NCBI RefSeq assembly: GCF_910585845.1
Contig: NZ_CAJUHF010000007.1
Location: 1 to 64,000, forward strand
DNA from: an uncultured Bacteroides sp.
GTDB taxonomy: Bacteria; Bacteroidota; Bacteroidia; Bacteroidales; Bacteroidaceae
DNA length: 64,000 bases
Direction of reading: 5' to 3'
The notes below the pieces were generated by a model. The model saw only the letters and a list, made by a program, of their open reading frames with translations. It was not told the DNA's origin and searched no databases. Shown here piece after piece: positions 1-9,130 of this stretch (its first letter is position 1; every line of letters begins with the position of its first letter). A program made the translations under genes and the position numbers.

Positions 1-34
1 ATAAGATACTTCTTTAATTTGGAAGTCTCGATCA

Positions 35-84
35 TAGCATTGTAATTAATAGTTGGCGCTACAAAATTACAATGCTATTTTTTT
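35..84 (+). terminator. Intrinsic terminator of a gene left of the window
   Basis: A perfect 13-bp inverted repeat (35-47 with 65-77) is followed directly by seven T residues at 78-84. No gene for it lies inside the window, so it probably ends a plus-strand gene whose coding part is outside. Confidence 0.75.
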
Positions 85-264
85 CTAATCATGGCGATTT
101 AACTTTTCCGATTTTTGACGAGACAAAGTTACCGATTACAATATAGAGTGAATAATAAAAAAGTAAACATGATCCGCGACTACCCACAAGAAAATGTTCG
201 CTGTGAGTGGAAGCTATTTAAGAATCTGAAGAACTCGTTCTAATCAATATGTAATGATAAGTGC
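85..264. other. Non-coding stretch, no gene seen
   Basis: AT-rich DNA between the terminator and the AlbA remnant. A 24-codon open frame begins at the ATG near 169 (MIRDYPQENV...) and ends just before 245. It has no recognisable relatives from reading and may be another gene scrap. No promoter is convincing. Confidence 0.3.
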
Positions 265-521
265 ATGAAACAACTTGATATACGCCAACTGATAGGTGAA
301 ACAACAGAATACGATAAGAAGCAGGCTCTGGAAGTGAAGAAACCGAAGAGTTGGTGTAAAAATGTAAGTGCCTTTGCTAACGCATTGGCGGAAAACTCAT
401 GTGGGGTATCGCTGATGATGATACGTTGATTGGACTTGTTGATGCAAAAGGAGATGCGGAGAAGATTAGCGAAGCCATCAAGACACATATTTCTTCTATC
501 TATAGACCTAATGTGTCATAA
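265..521 (+). pseudogene. Frameshifted N-terminal remnant of an AlbA_2/Schlafen-type ATP-binding protein
   Basis: The frame from the ATG at 265 encodes MKQLDIRQLIGETTEYDKK and ALAENSCGVS, then stops at 427-429. After a shift near 400 the sequence reads WGIADDDTLIGLVDAKGD and continues to the stop at 519-521. Read together they match the start of Bacteroidales AlbA_2-domain ATP-binding proteins (PF04326), where a gGxxxxGI.DDG.I.G pattern is typical. The helicase-like and winged-helix parts of these usually 400-550 residue proteins are missing, so this is a relic. The family assignment is by motif reading only. Confidence 0.6.
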
Positions 522-595
522 CAATATATCTAATACGTCATAACAATATATCTAATGTGCCATAACAATATATCTAATGTGTCGTAATCATATAT
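508..595. repeat. 22-bp tandem array, four units
   Basis: Four consecutive units start at 508, 530, 552 and 574, each exactly 22 bp, with consensus ctaatgtgtcataacaatat plus at. Units differ at one to four positions, mostly in the gtgtcat core. The first unit overlaps the end of the AlbA remnant. The same 22-bp pitch recurs, with other sequences, at 16.2, 16.3, 27.4, 37.7, 52.7 and 59.0 kb. Confidence 0.85.
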
Positions 596-641
596 CCGCC
601 ACCTTGAAAGTGCGGTTTTTTCGTAGTGGATAACCGCTCTT

Positions 642-770
642 CTGCATAAGTATTACGAAAAGTTGCATTCTATGCCATTACTTCTGCATGAATATCTCAA
701 GGGAATGTGCGGGCAGATTCTATTTGGGGAGTTTTGGAATAACGTGTTGTTAGAAAATTCTCCCGTATAG
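642..770 (+). other. Possible coding remnant, unidentified
   Basis: One frame is open for 42 codons without an ATG near its start and ends at the TAG at 768-770. It reads LHKYYEKLHSMPLLLHEYLK and then GMCGQILFGEFWNNVLLENS. The composition looks protein-like and helical, but I cannot place it in a family. It may be the tail of a deleted gene; it may equally be chance. Confidence 0.25.
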
Positions 771-800
771 ATAGCAAAGTGTTATCTATACGGGAGAATT
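756..800 (-). terminator. Long perfect hairpin downstream of the SUI1 gene
   Basis: An 18-bp perfect inverted repeat (756-773 with 783-800) with a 9-base loop. It lies 27 bp beyond the stop codon of the minus-strand SUI1 gene. On that strand the stem is followed by a short T-rich stretch, so it probably acts as its terminator. Confidence 0.6.
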
Positions 801-826
801 GATGATTTTCTGTGTTGGCCCGATGT

Positions 827-1174
827 TTATCCTACAGGCTTGGTCTGTGTGTACCCCTCTTTTTTCAGCAGATCCACGACTTTTTGTTTGAAATCTCCTT
901 GCACGATGATTTCCCCATCCTTGGCGCTTCCGCCTACGCCGCATTTGAACTTCAGTAGTTTGCCCAGTTCCTTCAGGTCATCTTCCGTTCCGATGAATCC
1001 CGTGACCAGTGTGACGACCTTTCCGCCGCGGTTTTTACGGTCCAACTGGACACGCAATTTCTGCTGCGAGGGCATCAGCGTGGACTCTTCTTCCTCATTT
1101 TCCGTCTCGTAGTGATAATCCGGGTTGGTGGAATACACGACATTTAGCCGCTCTTTCCAATCATTTTTCTTCAT
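827..1174 (-). CDS. SUI1/YciH-type translation initiation factor
   Basis: A 115-residue protein of the SUI1 (eIF1-like) family, called YciH in enterobacteria, where it is thought to affect initiation-codon selection under stress. The C-terminal half is the SUI1 fold, with the basic block QLDRKNRGGKVVTLVTGF (about residues 43-60), then the LKELGKLLKFKCGVGGSAKDGEI segment (about 70-90) and QGDFKQKVVDLL, which are the signatures of the family. The start is the ATG at 1174-1172 (MKKNDWKERL). Longer upstream reading in this frame runs into promoter-like DNA. The gene is divergent from the DUF5686 gene and followed by a strong hairpin. Confidence 0.9.
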   Translation of the reverse strand: MKKNDWKERLNVVYSTNPDYHYETENEEEESTLMPSQQKLRVQLDRKNRGGKVVTLVTGFIGTEDDLKELGKLLKFKCGVGGSAKDGEIIVQGDFKQKVVDLLKKEGYTQTKPVG

Positions 1175-1194
1175 ATTCGTTCTGTTTTGGGAAA

Positions 1195-1225
1195 CAAAAG
1201 TAATATTTTGTTTGATGTTTTGCAA
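1195..1225 (-). promoter_or_regulatory. Bacteroides-type promoter of the SUI1 gene
   Basis: On the minus strand a -33 TTG (1225-1223) lies 20 bp before TACTTTTG (1202-1195), matching the -7 consensus TAnnTTTG. Transcription would begin about 10-15 bp upstream of the ATG at 1174, which supports that start. Confidence 0.6.
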
Positions 1226-1283
1226 TATTTTGCGACTTTTGTAAGCCGATAGAAAATATGAACTAACTCTAATTTTACGAAAC

Positions 1284-3791
1284 ATGAAACGACTTGTCGG
1301 GCTGTTTTTGTTGCTTTGGGTCACAGTGTTCTCCTTTGCACAATCTTTCAAAGGTACCGTTACGGACAGCAACGGAAATCCGGTTCCGTATGCCGCTCTC
1401 TATCTGAGGGAGAGGCAGTCCGGACTGACCACTGACGAACACGGACACTTCCAGACGAGACTGCCCGACGGGCAATATACCTGCGAAGTATCTTCGTTGG
1501 GGTTTGTCTCCCAAAGCTTCTCCTTCCAAATGCTCGGCAAGGACTACGAGAAGGACATCGTGCTTACCGAACGCACCTACAGCCTGCCGGAAGTAAACAT
1601 CACCAAAGGGAAGGAAGACCCTGCCTACGCCGTGATGCGTCGGGCGATAGCGCGTGCTCCGTACCATCGCACCCAAGTCAAAAGCTATACGGCCGGAACC
1701 TATCTGAAAGGGACGGGCAAAGGCACATCCATTCCCGCCGTGCTGAAACTCTCTAAAGAGGTGCGCGACGAATCGAAGGAGTGGCTCGGGAAGTTGTTCG
1801 TCTTGGAGCAACAACAGCTTGTGAACTTCACCGCGCCCAACACATGGAACAATAAAATATTAGCTATGCGGAATTCATTTCCCGAAGAAATGCAGGTGGA
1901 GATGGGCATAACCACGATCAACCTCTATGCCCCCGAACTCTTCGGCAAGGTCTCCCCACTGAGCAAACATGCCTTTTCCTACTACCGTTTCCGGCTTGAC
2001 GCCTGCTTTGTGGAGGAGGGGCAGATGATCAACAAGATACGCGTGATTCCCAAGAAAGATGATAACCGCCTGATGGAAGGAGACCTGTTTGTGGTGGAAG
2101 ATTTGTGGTGTATATCCGCTGCCGATTTTCAGGTACGTTCCACCGGGATGAAGGCAAAGATTAAAGTCACCTGCAAGGAGGTCAAAGCCTCTGTCTTTAT
2201 GCCCGTCTCCATCAATTTGTCTTCCGACATCAATATCATGGGCTTCAAGGCGGAAGCCTCCTATCTGGCGGCAATCCATTATAAAGAGGTGAGGACAGAC
2301 CTTGATCAAGAGGTGAAAACGGCCCTCCCGACCGAAACAAATGCGGTCAAGCCGGCGAAGAGCGCAACCGCAAGCAACGGAGCGCAACCCAAGAAGCGCA
2401 AATATGAGCGCGTGGCAAGTGCCGGACGCAAAGATACCCAGGTCGATTCGCTTGCCAACAAGCGCGACTCACTCTATTGGACCACCGTCCGCAGTGTGCC
2501 GCTGAGGCTCGAAGAGGTGCAAAGCTATCAATATAAGGAAGAGAAACTTGCCCTGCAGGATACTCCCTCCCCCAAGAAAGTCGAGAAGGAGACAGGCGGC
2601 GGGCAGGTGATGAATGCGATTGTGTGGGGGCGGACCTTCAGGACTGCCAATAAGAAGGCTTGGCTGAACTTGCCCGGACTCTCTTCTTACATTCCCGAAT
2701 ACAACTTTGTAGACGGTTTCTGGCTGGGAGTCAAGCTGAAGACCGGAGTGAAACTCTCCCCGTCGTCCACGCTCCGCTTTGTTCCCTCCTTCTATTATAC
2801 TACCGCGCGGAAGGAGTGGGCGGGAGAGGGACAGCTTTCCTTGAGCTATGCTCCCCGCAACAGGGGCTTTCTCTCCCTCTCCGGAGGAATCCTCTCCGCC
2901 GATTACAACTCGGAAAGCGGTGAGTCCCGCCGGATAAACGCGATATCCAGTTCTTTCTTCGGGCACAACCATCTGAAGTTCTACGAGAATACGTTCCTCA
3001 CTGTGGACCATGCGATAGAACCTTTCAATGGATTGCTCTTCTCCTCCTCCCTCACTTGGCAGCGCAGGAAGATGCTGGACAATCATATCCGGCACAGCTG
3101 GTTTAAGCGTGATGCCGAACCGAACATCCCCGCAAACCGCGACTACCGTCCGATGCCGGAGAACGACATACTGAAAGCTTCTTTCGCTTTGGAATATACT
3201 CCGGCGCACTACTACCGCATGTCCCAGGGCAGGAAGATATACGAGCCTTCCCGCTATCCGACGTTTACCTTGCAGTACGACCGTGCCTTTCCGATGGAGG
3301 GAGACCGTTATCAGACCTCTTATCACCTGATGCAGTTCTCTGCCAAACAAAAGATTGAGTTCGGCATGTTTAACTGGCTGCACTGGTCCGTCAACGCTGG
3401 TATGTTCCGCGAAGCGGAGAACCTGTACTTCCCCGATTTCAAGCATATCGCTTCCACCCGTATCTGGTTCACGGAACGTTCCTTCGACAACGGATTCAGC
3501 CTGATGGATAACTACGCCTTGTCCACCCATACCCGTTGGGCACAGGCTAATCTCTCCTGGTACACTCCGTATCTGCTTCTGAAGCATCTTCCTTTCTTGT
3601 CGCGGAAAGCTTTTGATGAGGCCCTTCATCTCCGTTCCGTGGTGAGGTACGAAAGGCGTCCTTACACCGAGTTGGGCTATTCGCTCGGACTGTCCGATGC
3701 GGTTCGGATAGGCGTGTTTGCGGGTTTCGACTGCCTGAAGTTCCATTCGGCGGGAGTTTCCGTCAGTCTTCCCATGTCGTTGGCGAATTAG
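1284..3791 (+). CDS. DUF5686 outer-membrane protein with carboxypeptidase-like regulatory domain
   Basis: An 835-residue exported protein. A signal peptide (MKRLVGLFLLLWVTVFSFAQ) is followed by a CarboxypepD_reg-like beta-sandwich at about residues 21-100 (FKGTVTDSNGNPVPYAALYL, then a GHF.T.LPDG element). The remainder matches the DUF5686 family, ending in alternating aromatic/hydrophobic strands consistent with an outer-membrane beta-barrel. Full length for the family. The biochemical role is unknown; homologues are common single genes in Bacteroidales. A low-complexity lysine/alanine-rich linker lies near residues 355-390. It is transcribed alone, divergent from SUI1. Confidence 0.85.
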   Translation: MKRLVGLFLLLWVTVFSFAQSFKGTVTDSNGNPVPYAALYLRERQSGLTTDEHGHFQTRLPDGQYTCEVSSLGFVSQSFSFQMLGKDYEKDIVLTERTYSLPEVNITKGKEDPAYAVMRRAIARAPYHRTQVKSYTAGTYLKGTGKGTSIPAVLKLSKEVRDESKEWLGKLFVLEQQQLVNFTAPNTWNNKILAMRNSFPEEMQVEMGITTINLYAPELFGKVSPLSKHAFSYYRFRLDACFVEEGQMINKIRVIPKKDDNRLMEGDLFVVEDLWCISAADFQVRSTGMKAKIKVTCKEVKASVFMPVSINLSSDINIMGFKAEASYLAAIHYKEVRTDLDQEVKTALPTETNAVKPAKSATASNGAQPKKRKYERVASAGRKDTQVDSLANKRDSLYWTTVRSVPLRLEEVQSYQYKEEKLALQDTPSPKKVEKETGGGQVMNAIVWGRTFRTANKKAWLNLPGLSSYIPEYNFVDGFWLGVKLKTGVKLSPSSTLRFVPSFYYTTARKEWAGEGQLSLSYAPRNRGFLSLSGGILSADYNSESGESRRINAISSSFFGHNHLKFYENTFLTVDHAIEPFNGLLFSSSLTWQRRKMLDNHIRHSWFKRDAEPNIPANRDYRPMPENDILKASFALEYTPAHYYRMSQGRKIYEPSRYPTFTLQYDRAFPMEGDRYQTSYHLMQFSAKQKIEFGMFNWLHWSVNAGMFREAENLYFPDFKHIASTRIWFTERSFDNGFSLMDNYALSTHTRWAQANLSWYTPYLLLKHLPFLSRKAFDEALHLRSVVRYERRPYTELGYSLGLSDAVRIGVFAGFDCLKFHSAGVSVSLPMSLAN

Positions 3792-3855
3792 TAACGCTTT
3801 TGTAGAAATTATGTTAACTTTCTTTGGTATGACTGTTCTTTTTCGGAAAAAAACG

Positions 3856-3863
3856 TATTTTTG
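3856..3863 (+). promoter_or_regulatory. Probable rex promoter -7 box
   Basis: TATTTTTG fits the TAnnTTTG consensus and sits 20 bp before the rex ATG, which would give a very short leader. No clear -33 TTG is at the right distance, so the call is tentative. Confidence 0.4.
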
Positions 3864-3883
3864 TCCGTCCGTAACCTAAAGAT

Positions 3884-4555
3884 ATGAAGAATATGACCAC
3901 GAACCAGCCGATTCCATATAAAGACAGCATGAAAGTGCCGGAGCCTACTTTGCGCCGGTTGCCGTGGTACTTGTCCAATGTCAAGCTACTCAAACAGCGG
4001 GGTGAACGTTTTGTCTCCTCTACACAGATATCCAAAGAGATCAATATAGACGCTTCGCAGATAGCCAAAGACCTCTCCTACGTGAACATCTCCGGACGTA
4101 CGCGCGTGGGCTATGAGGTGGACACGCTGATCACCGTGCTTGAGAACTTCCTGGGATTCACCAATATGCACAAGGCGTTCCTTTTCGGTGTCGGTAGCCT
4201 GGGAGGCGCCTTGCTGAGTGATTCGGGCTTGCGCCATTTCGGACTGGAGATCGTGGCGGCATTCGACGTCAACCCTAAGTTGGTAGGTACGTCGCTGAAC
4301 GGCATTCCCATCTTCCACTCCGACGACTTCGGGCAGCAGATGCGCGAATATGACGTCAATATCGGCGTGTTGACCGTTCCCATCGAGATAGCCCAGCAGA
4401 TTACGGACACAATGATAGCGGGAGGCATCAAGGCAGTGTGGAACTTTACCCCCTTCCGTATCCGTGTGCCCGAAAATATCGTTGTTCAGAATACATCTCT
4501 ATATGCTCATTTGGCGGTGATGTTCAACCGCCTTAACTTTAACGAAATCAGATAA
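3884..4555 (+). CDS. rex: Redox-sensing transcriptional repressor Rex
   Basis: A 223-residue NAD(H)-responsive repressor. The winged-helix DNA-binding part spans about residues 18-85 (PTLRRLPWYLSNVKLL, then STQISKEINIDASQIAKDLS). The Rossmann part begins with the glycine loop FGVGSLGGAL (about 101-110) and contains the conserved AAFDVNPKLVG stretch. Length and order are normal for the family. Rex proteins release DNA when NADH is high and usually control fermentation and respiration genes. The downstream FAH-family gene overlaps by one base (TAATG), so the two are probably translationally coupled. Confidence 0.95.
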   Translation: MKNMTTNQPIPYKDSMKVPEPTLRRLPWYLSNVKLLKQRGERFVSSTQISKEINIDASQIAKDLSYVNISGRTRVGYEVDTLITVLENFLGFTNMHKAFLFGVGSLGGALLSDSGLRHFGLEIVAAFDVNPKLVGTSLNGIPIFHSDDFGQQMREYDVNIGVLTVPIEIAQQITDTMIAGGIKAVWNFTPFRIRVPENIVVQNTSLYAHLAVMFNRLNFNEIR

Positions 4556-5172
4556 TGAAGATCATTGCTGTCGGAATGAACTATGCGCAGCACAATAAAG
4601 AGCTGGGACATACGTTAGTAAATAAAGAGCCGGTTATCTTCATGAAACCCGACTCGGCGATATTGAAGGATGGAAAACCTTTCTTTATCCCCGATTTTTC
4701 GGATGAGGTACATTATGAAACGGAAGTGGTGGTACGCATCTGCCGATTGGGAAAGAACATTGCGCCGCGGTTTGCCAGCCGCTATTATGACGCGGTGACG
4801 GTGGGAATCGACTTTACCGCCCGCGACATGCAGCGCCGGTTCCGTGAGACGGGAAACCCGTGGGAACTCTGCAAGGGATTCGACAACTCGGCGGCTATCG
4901 GAACCTTTCTCCCTTTGGAACAGGCGGGAGGCGACGTGCGGCAACTCGATTTCCGGTTGGAAATAGACGGACGCGAAGTGCAGCACGGGAATACCGCGGA
5001 CATGCTTTTCAAGGTCGATGAAATCATTGCATACGTCAGCCGCTTCATGACGCTGAAAATAGGAGACCTATTGTTTACGGGAACCCCCGTTGGAGTAGGT
5101 CCGGTACAGATAGGACAGCACTTGCAGGGATACCTCGGAGAAGATAAGTTGCTCGACTTTTATATTCGTTGA
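4555..5172 (+). CDS. Fumarylacetoacetate hydrolase (FAH) family protein
   Basis: A 205-residue cytosolic FAH-fold enzyme. It starts with MKIIAVGMNYAQHNKELG, has the acidic metal-binding residues in HYETEVVVRI (E55, E57), then VGIDFTARDMQ (D86) and the late FTGTPVGVGPVQ loop, all typical of the family. Members hydrolyse or decarboxylate C-C bonds in acylpyruvates or oxaloacetate, with a divalent metal. The exact substrate cannot be read from the sequence. The ATG overlaps the rex stop codon. porU follows 16 bp after the stop. Confidence 0.88.
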   Translation: MKIIAVGMNYAQHNKELGHTLVNKEPVIFMKPDSAILKDGKPFFIPDFSDEVHYETEVVVRICRLGKNIAPRFASRYYDAVTVGIDFTARDMQRRFRETGNPWELCKGFDNSAAIGTFLPLEQAGGDVRQLDFRLEIDGREVQHGNTADMLFKVDEIIAYVSRFMTLKIGDLLFTGTPVGVGPVQIGQHLQGYLGEDKLLDFYIR

Positions 5173-5188
5173 GTCAATTTGTTTGTGT

Positions 5189-8100
5189 ATGTCTATCAGG
5201 AATTTCTGGTTGTTTTGTTGCTTTGTTGTTCTCTTTCTTCCGGTTTCGGCGCAGGAATTTGTCACGCTGGACTGGCGGGAGTTGCCTGCGGCGCAGACCC
5301 TTCCTGTGGTGACGCGTGAGTTCCCGTTGGAAGATGGTTTCCGTTCCTGCGATTATCAGGTGGAGATCGAGTTCCCGGAATACCAGAAATTGGATAACGT
5401 TGCGTCGGCAGCCTTGCAAGCCCGGCTTGACAGCTTGCGTCTTTCTCCTGATGCGGATGGCACCTTTGCGGACGGCCTGTCGGCATCTCCGCAGATTACT
5501 TCCCGTGTCAAAGTCTCCGCACATCGCGGCTTTCTCTCCATACGTCTGGTTCCTGTGGTTCGTCGCGAAGGCAGTTACCAGCGGCTGAACTCCTTTAAAC
5601 TGTCGGTAAAACCCGTCCCGAAACAGGAGAGGGTGGAGGATACATCCGTCCGCAACACGGCGTTTTCTGCTGCCGAAGCATCCCGGAAGGGAGACATGGC
5701 TTCTTCCAGTAAACCTTCGCTGAAGGAATGCACCACTTCACTGTTAGCTTCCGGCCGTTGGGCGAAAGTCCGCGTACGGAACACCGGAGTTTTCAAGCTG
5801 ACGAATACCGAACTGAAGAAGATGGGCTTTTCCAGACCGGAGAAAGTACGCGTCTTCGGTTATGGCGGATACCTGCTCTCCCAACGCTTCGACGAACATC
5901 CGGCAGCCGACTTGCCGGAAGTGCCTGTGCTTCGTCTGTCGGACGGGGTGCTCTTCTATGCCCGTGGCACCGTATCTTGGCACCCCGACACACGCAACTC
6001 CTATTTCGTCCGCGAACGAAACTTCTACTCCGACGAGGCGTATTACTTCCTGACCGACCGCGAAGACCTTCCTGAACTGGAAACCAAAGTGGAAACCTCT
6101 TTGCAAGACATTTCCGGCAACCGGCTGACCACCTTCAATGCCTACGCCCTGTACGAGAAAGACGCATTCAGCTGGGCAAATACAGGCAGGGAACTCTACG
6201 AGGATTATGACTATGCGGCCGGAAATTCAAGGAACTACACCCTGAACCTGCCCGGCGTTGTGCCCGGAAGTGCCGGATGGCTGACTGTCCTGTTTGCTGC
6301 GTGCTCCCTCGAAGTGCCTACTTCCTACACCGTTTCAGTGGACGGCGCACCGATAGGAAGTGCCGGACTTGCCGCTATCCCAAGCGAAAACCGATACTAT
6401 ACGAAAGCTACTACGGCAGCCGTCAACACCTCCTGGCAGGGAAACCCCGCTTCGGAGAGTGTCACAGTGAACGTTACCCATACCCGTCCCTCCGGTACGT
6501 CGGGACGTCTCGACTACATCGCCTTGAATTATACCCGCGAGCTGGTAATGAACGCACCCTATCTCGCCTTCCGTTCCTTGGCTTCCATTGGCAAGGAGAC
6601 CACCTTCGTCCTTTCCGGTACGGCGGCTTCCACCATCGTTTGGGACGTGACCGACCCGGCAAACATCCGCAGGATAGAGGGAATCCGGGCAGACGACGGT
6701 ACCTATCGGTTCACCATTCCCGCAGGAAACCTGCGCGAGTTTGTGGCAGTCACCCCCGAAACAGACGGCTTTGAGGCGGCAGAACCGGCAGGCAGCGTGC
6801 CCAACCAGAACCTGCATGCACTGGAAGCAACGGACATGATGATCATTACTCCCGATCGTACCGACCTTGCCGCACAGGCGGAGCGATTGGCACAAGCCCA
6901 CCGCGAGAAAGACGGATTGTCGATTACGGTCGTTCCCGCTTCGCAAATCTACAATGAATTCTCTTCCGGTACGCCGGACGGTACAGCCTACCGACGACTG
7001 ATGAAAATGCTCTACGACCGTTTCCCTACCGACGCCGACCGTCCCAAGTATCTCCTGTTTTTCGGAGATTGCAGTTTTGACAACCGCATGCTGACTTCCT
7101 CGTGGAAAAGTTTCCGGCAGGAGAACTACCTGCTCTCTTATCAGTCGGAGAACTCGGTGGAAGAGACCGCTTCATTCGTAACCGATGATTACTTCGGCTT
7201 TCTGGATGATGAAGAGGGAGACGACCTGACGTCCGCCATGCTCGACATCGGCATCGGGCGCTTCCCTGTCCGTACGGCGGATGAGGCGAAGGCGGCAGTC
7301 GACAAGACGATCGCCTACATGGAGAACAAGCAGGCTGGTCCTTGGAAACATATCGTCTGCTATGTGTCCGACGACGGAGATGACAACACGCACGTTTCCC
7401 AAGCGGAGCTATTGGCAAGCTACACCGAACAGAATTATCCCTCTCTGCTTGTCAACCGCATTTATGCCGACGCCTTCCGCCGCGAAACTTCCGCTACGGG
7501 AGAAACCTATCCGGAGGCCACGAAGCGCCTGCTCCAGATGTTCGACAAGGGAATGCTGGTGGTGAACTATACCGGACATGGAAGCACTTCGGCTTGGGCG
7601 GCAGAAAACTTGTTGACGGTGGGTGATATCGTCAAGATGTCTTCTCCACGCCTTCCGCTATGGATCACGGCGACCTGCGACTTTACCCGCTTCGACGACA
7701 TACAGACTTCGGCAGGCGAATACGCCTTCCTGAATGCCAAGGGTGGAGCTATCGCTTTGTTCACCACCTCGCGCGTGGTGTATGCGGCGCGGAATTCTGA
7801 ACTGAACCAGGCTTTTCTCCGTCATATTTTCGCCCGTCACGAGGGCAAGCGCCTGCGCTTGGGCGACATCATGCGTTTCTCCAAGTGCGACGAGATCTTG
7901 GCAAACGACAAGAACAAACTGAACTTTGTGTTGATCGGTGATCCGGCACTTACCCTGTCATATCCCGATTATCAGATACAGATCGATGAATTTGCAGGAG
8001 TGAATGTTGCGGGAGAGGGTGTTGCCGTTCCGCAGGTGAAGGCGGGCAGCAAGATTACCGTCAGGGGACATATCCTGACACCCGATGGCGCTCCGGCAGA

Positions 8101-9061
8101 AGACTTTACCGGTACGGTGCATCCTACGGTGCTCGATAGTAAAACGCAGGTCACCACTCTCGATAATCATGGTGAGGGAGCTTATACTTATACGGAACGC
8201 AGCAAGGTGCTTTACTCCGGCAGTGACTCTGTCCGCCAGGGGCGTTTCGAGTTTACTTTCCCCGTTCCGTTGGATATCAACTATTCGGACGAGGCGGGCT
8301 TGCTGAGCCTTTATGCTTTGAGTGCCGACTGCGTCAATGAGGCGGGCGGTTATTTCGATGCTTTTCTGGTGGGCGGTACGAGCGATGACCTCTCTTCGGA
8401 CACTTCGGGACCGGAGATGAGGCTCTATCTGAATACACCGGATTTTGAATCCGGCGGGCAAACCAACCATACGCCTCTCTTTGTAGCGGAGTTGGAAGAT
8501 CGTGACGGCATTAATACAGTGGGCAATGGCATAGGGCACGACCTTTCGCTTTGCATTGACGGCAGTGCGGTGCTGACCTATAATCTGAACGATTACTACG
8601 TTCCCACGGCAGGTGACTATACCCGTGGTCAGGTTTATTTCTCTATACCTGACCTTGACGAAGGTAAACATACACTTTCTTTCCGTGCATGGGACGTATT
8701 GAACAATTCTTCCACGAAGACGCTGGAATTTGAAGTGGTCCGCGGATTGCACCCCGAACTTCTCTCCGTGGGCTGCCTGCAAAGCCCTGCAAGGGAGAGC
8801 ACAACGTTTACACTTTCTCACAATCGTCCCGGCTCTGTACTTGCCGTGCGTATGTCGGTGTATGACTTTTCGGGACGGGAACTGTGGACCCACCTCGAAC
8901 AAGGCATCTCTGAGGGGCAGACCTACTATGTGGAGTGGGATTTGTGCAGCAATGGCGGTCAGCGTCTTGCTCCCGGTGTGTACCTGTATCGTGCTTCCAT
9001 CGTCTCCGATGGCAGTCGCGAAAGTACGAAAGCGCGGAAAATCATCATCTTGTCACAATAA
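5189..9061 (+). CDS. porU: Type IX secretion system sortase PorU (C25 gingipain-like)
   Basis: A 1290-residue exported protein, the cell-surface sortase of the type IX system. It removes the C-terminal sorting domain of cargo proteins and attaches them to the outer membrane. A signal peptide (IRNFWLFCCFVVLFLPVSAQ) precedes an N-terminal domain, and a C25 peptidase domain lies at about residues 550-930. The catalytic pair is visible: His797 in NYTGHGSTSAW and Cys830 in WITATCDFTRFD. The last 80 residues carry a FlgD-like/por-tail module (VYDFSGRELW, then LAPGVYLYRA). I start at the ATG at 5189 rather than the TTG six bases upstream. porV follows, as in many Bacteroidetes. Confidence 0.92.
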   Translation: MSIRNFWLFCCFVVLFLPVSAQEFVTLDWRELPAAQTLPVVTREFPLEDGFRSCDYQVEIEFPEYQKLDNVASAALQARLDSLRLSPDADGTFADGLSASPQITSRVKVSAHRGFLSIRLVPVVRREGSYQRLNSFKLSVKPVPKQERVEDTSVRNTAFSAAEASRKGDMASSSKPSLKECTTSLLASGRWAKVRVRNTGVFKLTNTELKKMGFSRPEKVRVFGYGGYLLSQRFDEHPAADLPEVPVLRLSDGVLFYARGTVSWHPDTRNSYFVRERNFYSDEAYYFLTDREDLPELETKVETSLQDISGNRLTTFNAYALYEKDAFSWANTGRELYEDYDYAAGNSRNYTLNLPGVVPGSAGWLTVLFAACSLEVPTSYTVSVDGAPIGSAGLAAIPSENRYYTKATTAAVNTSWQGNPASESVTVNVTHTRPSGTSGRLDYIALNYTRELVMNAPYLAFRSLASIGKETTFVLSGTAASTIVWDVTDPANIRRIEGIRADDGTYRFTIPAGNLREFVAVTPETDGFEAAEPAGSVPNQNLHALEATDMMIITPDRTDLAAQAERLAQAHREKDGLSITVVPASQIYNEFSSGTPDGTAYRRLMKMLYDRFPTDADRPKYLLFFGDCSFDNRMLTSSWKSFRQENYLLSYQSENSVEETASFVTDDYFGFLDDEEGDDLTSAMLDIGIGRFPVRTADEAKAAVDKTIAYMENKQAGPWKHIVCYVSDDGDDNTHVSQAELLASYTEQNYPSLLVNRIYADAFRRETSATGETYPEATKRLLQMFDKGMLVVNYTGHGSTSAWAAENLLTVGDIVKMSSPRLPLWITATCDFTRFDDIQTSAGEYAFLNAKGGAIALFTTSRVVYAARNSELNQAFLRHIFARHEGKRLRLGDIMRFSKCDEILANDKNKLNFVLIGDPALTLSYPDYQIQIDEFAGVNVAGEGVAVPQVKAGSKITVRGHILTPDGAPAEDFTGTVHPTVLDSKTQVTTLDNHGEGAYTYTERSKVLYSGSDSVRQGRFEFTFPVPLDINYSDEAGLLSLYALSADCVNEAGGYFDAFLVGGTSDDLSSDTSGPEMRLYLNTPDFESGGQTNHTPLFVAELEDRDGINTVGNGIGHDLSLCIDGSAVLTYNLNDYYVPTAGDYTRGQVYFSIPDLDEGKHTLSFRAWDVLNNSSTKTLEFEVVRGLHPELLSVGCLQSPARESTTFTLSHNRPGSVLAVRMSVYDFSGRELWTHLEQGISEGQTYYVEWDLCSNGGQRLAPGVYLYRASIVSDGSRESTKARKIIILSQ

Positions 9062-9130
9062 ATGAGGCGGTTTGCAGTTTTATAAAAGACGGCTCTATGG
9101 AATAGGAGTGGTGATATAAACTAACATTGT

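Noticed and set aside
2469..3746. A 425-codon minus-strand frame opposite the DUF5686 gene
   Set aside because: It is a shadow of a GC-richer real gene with a signal peptide and domain match; the antisense translation has no recognisable features.
7958..8902. A 314-codon minus-strand frame opposite porU
   Set aside because: It lies entirely within porU, whose frame is supported by catalytic residues and domain order.
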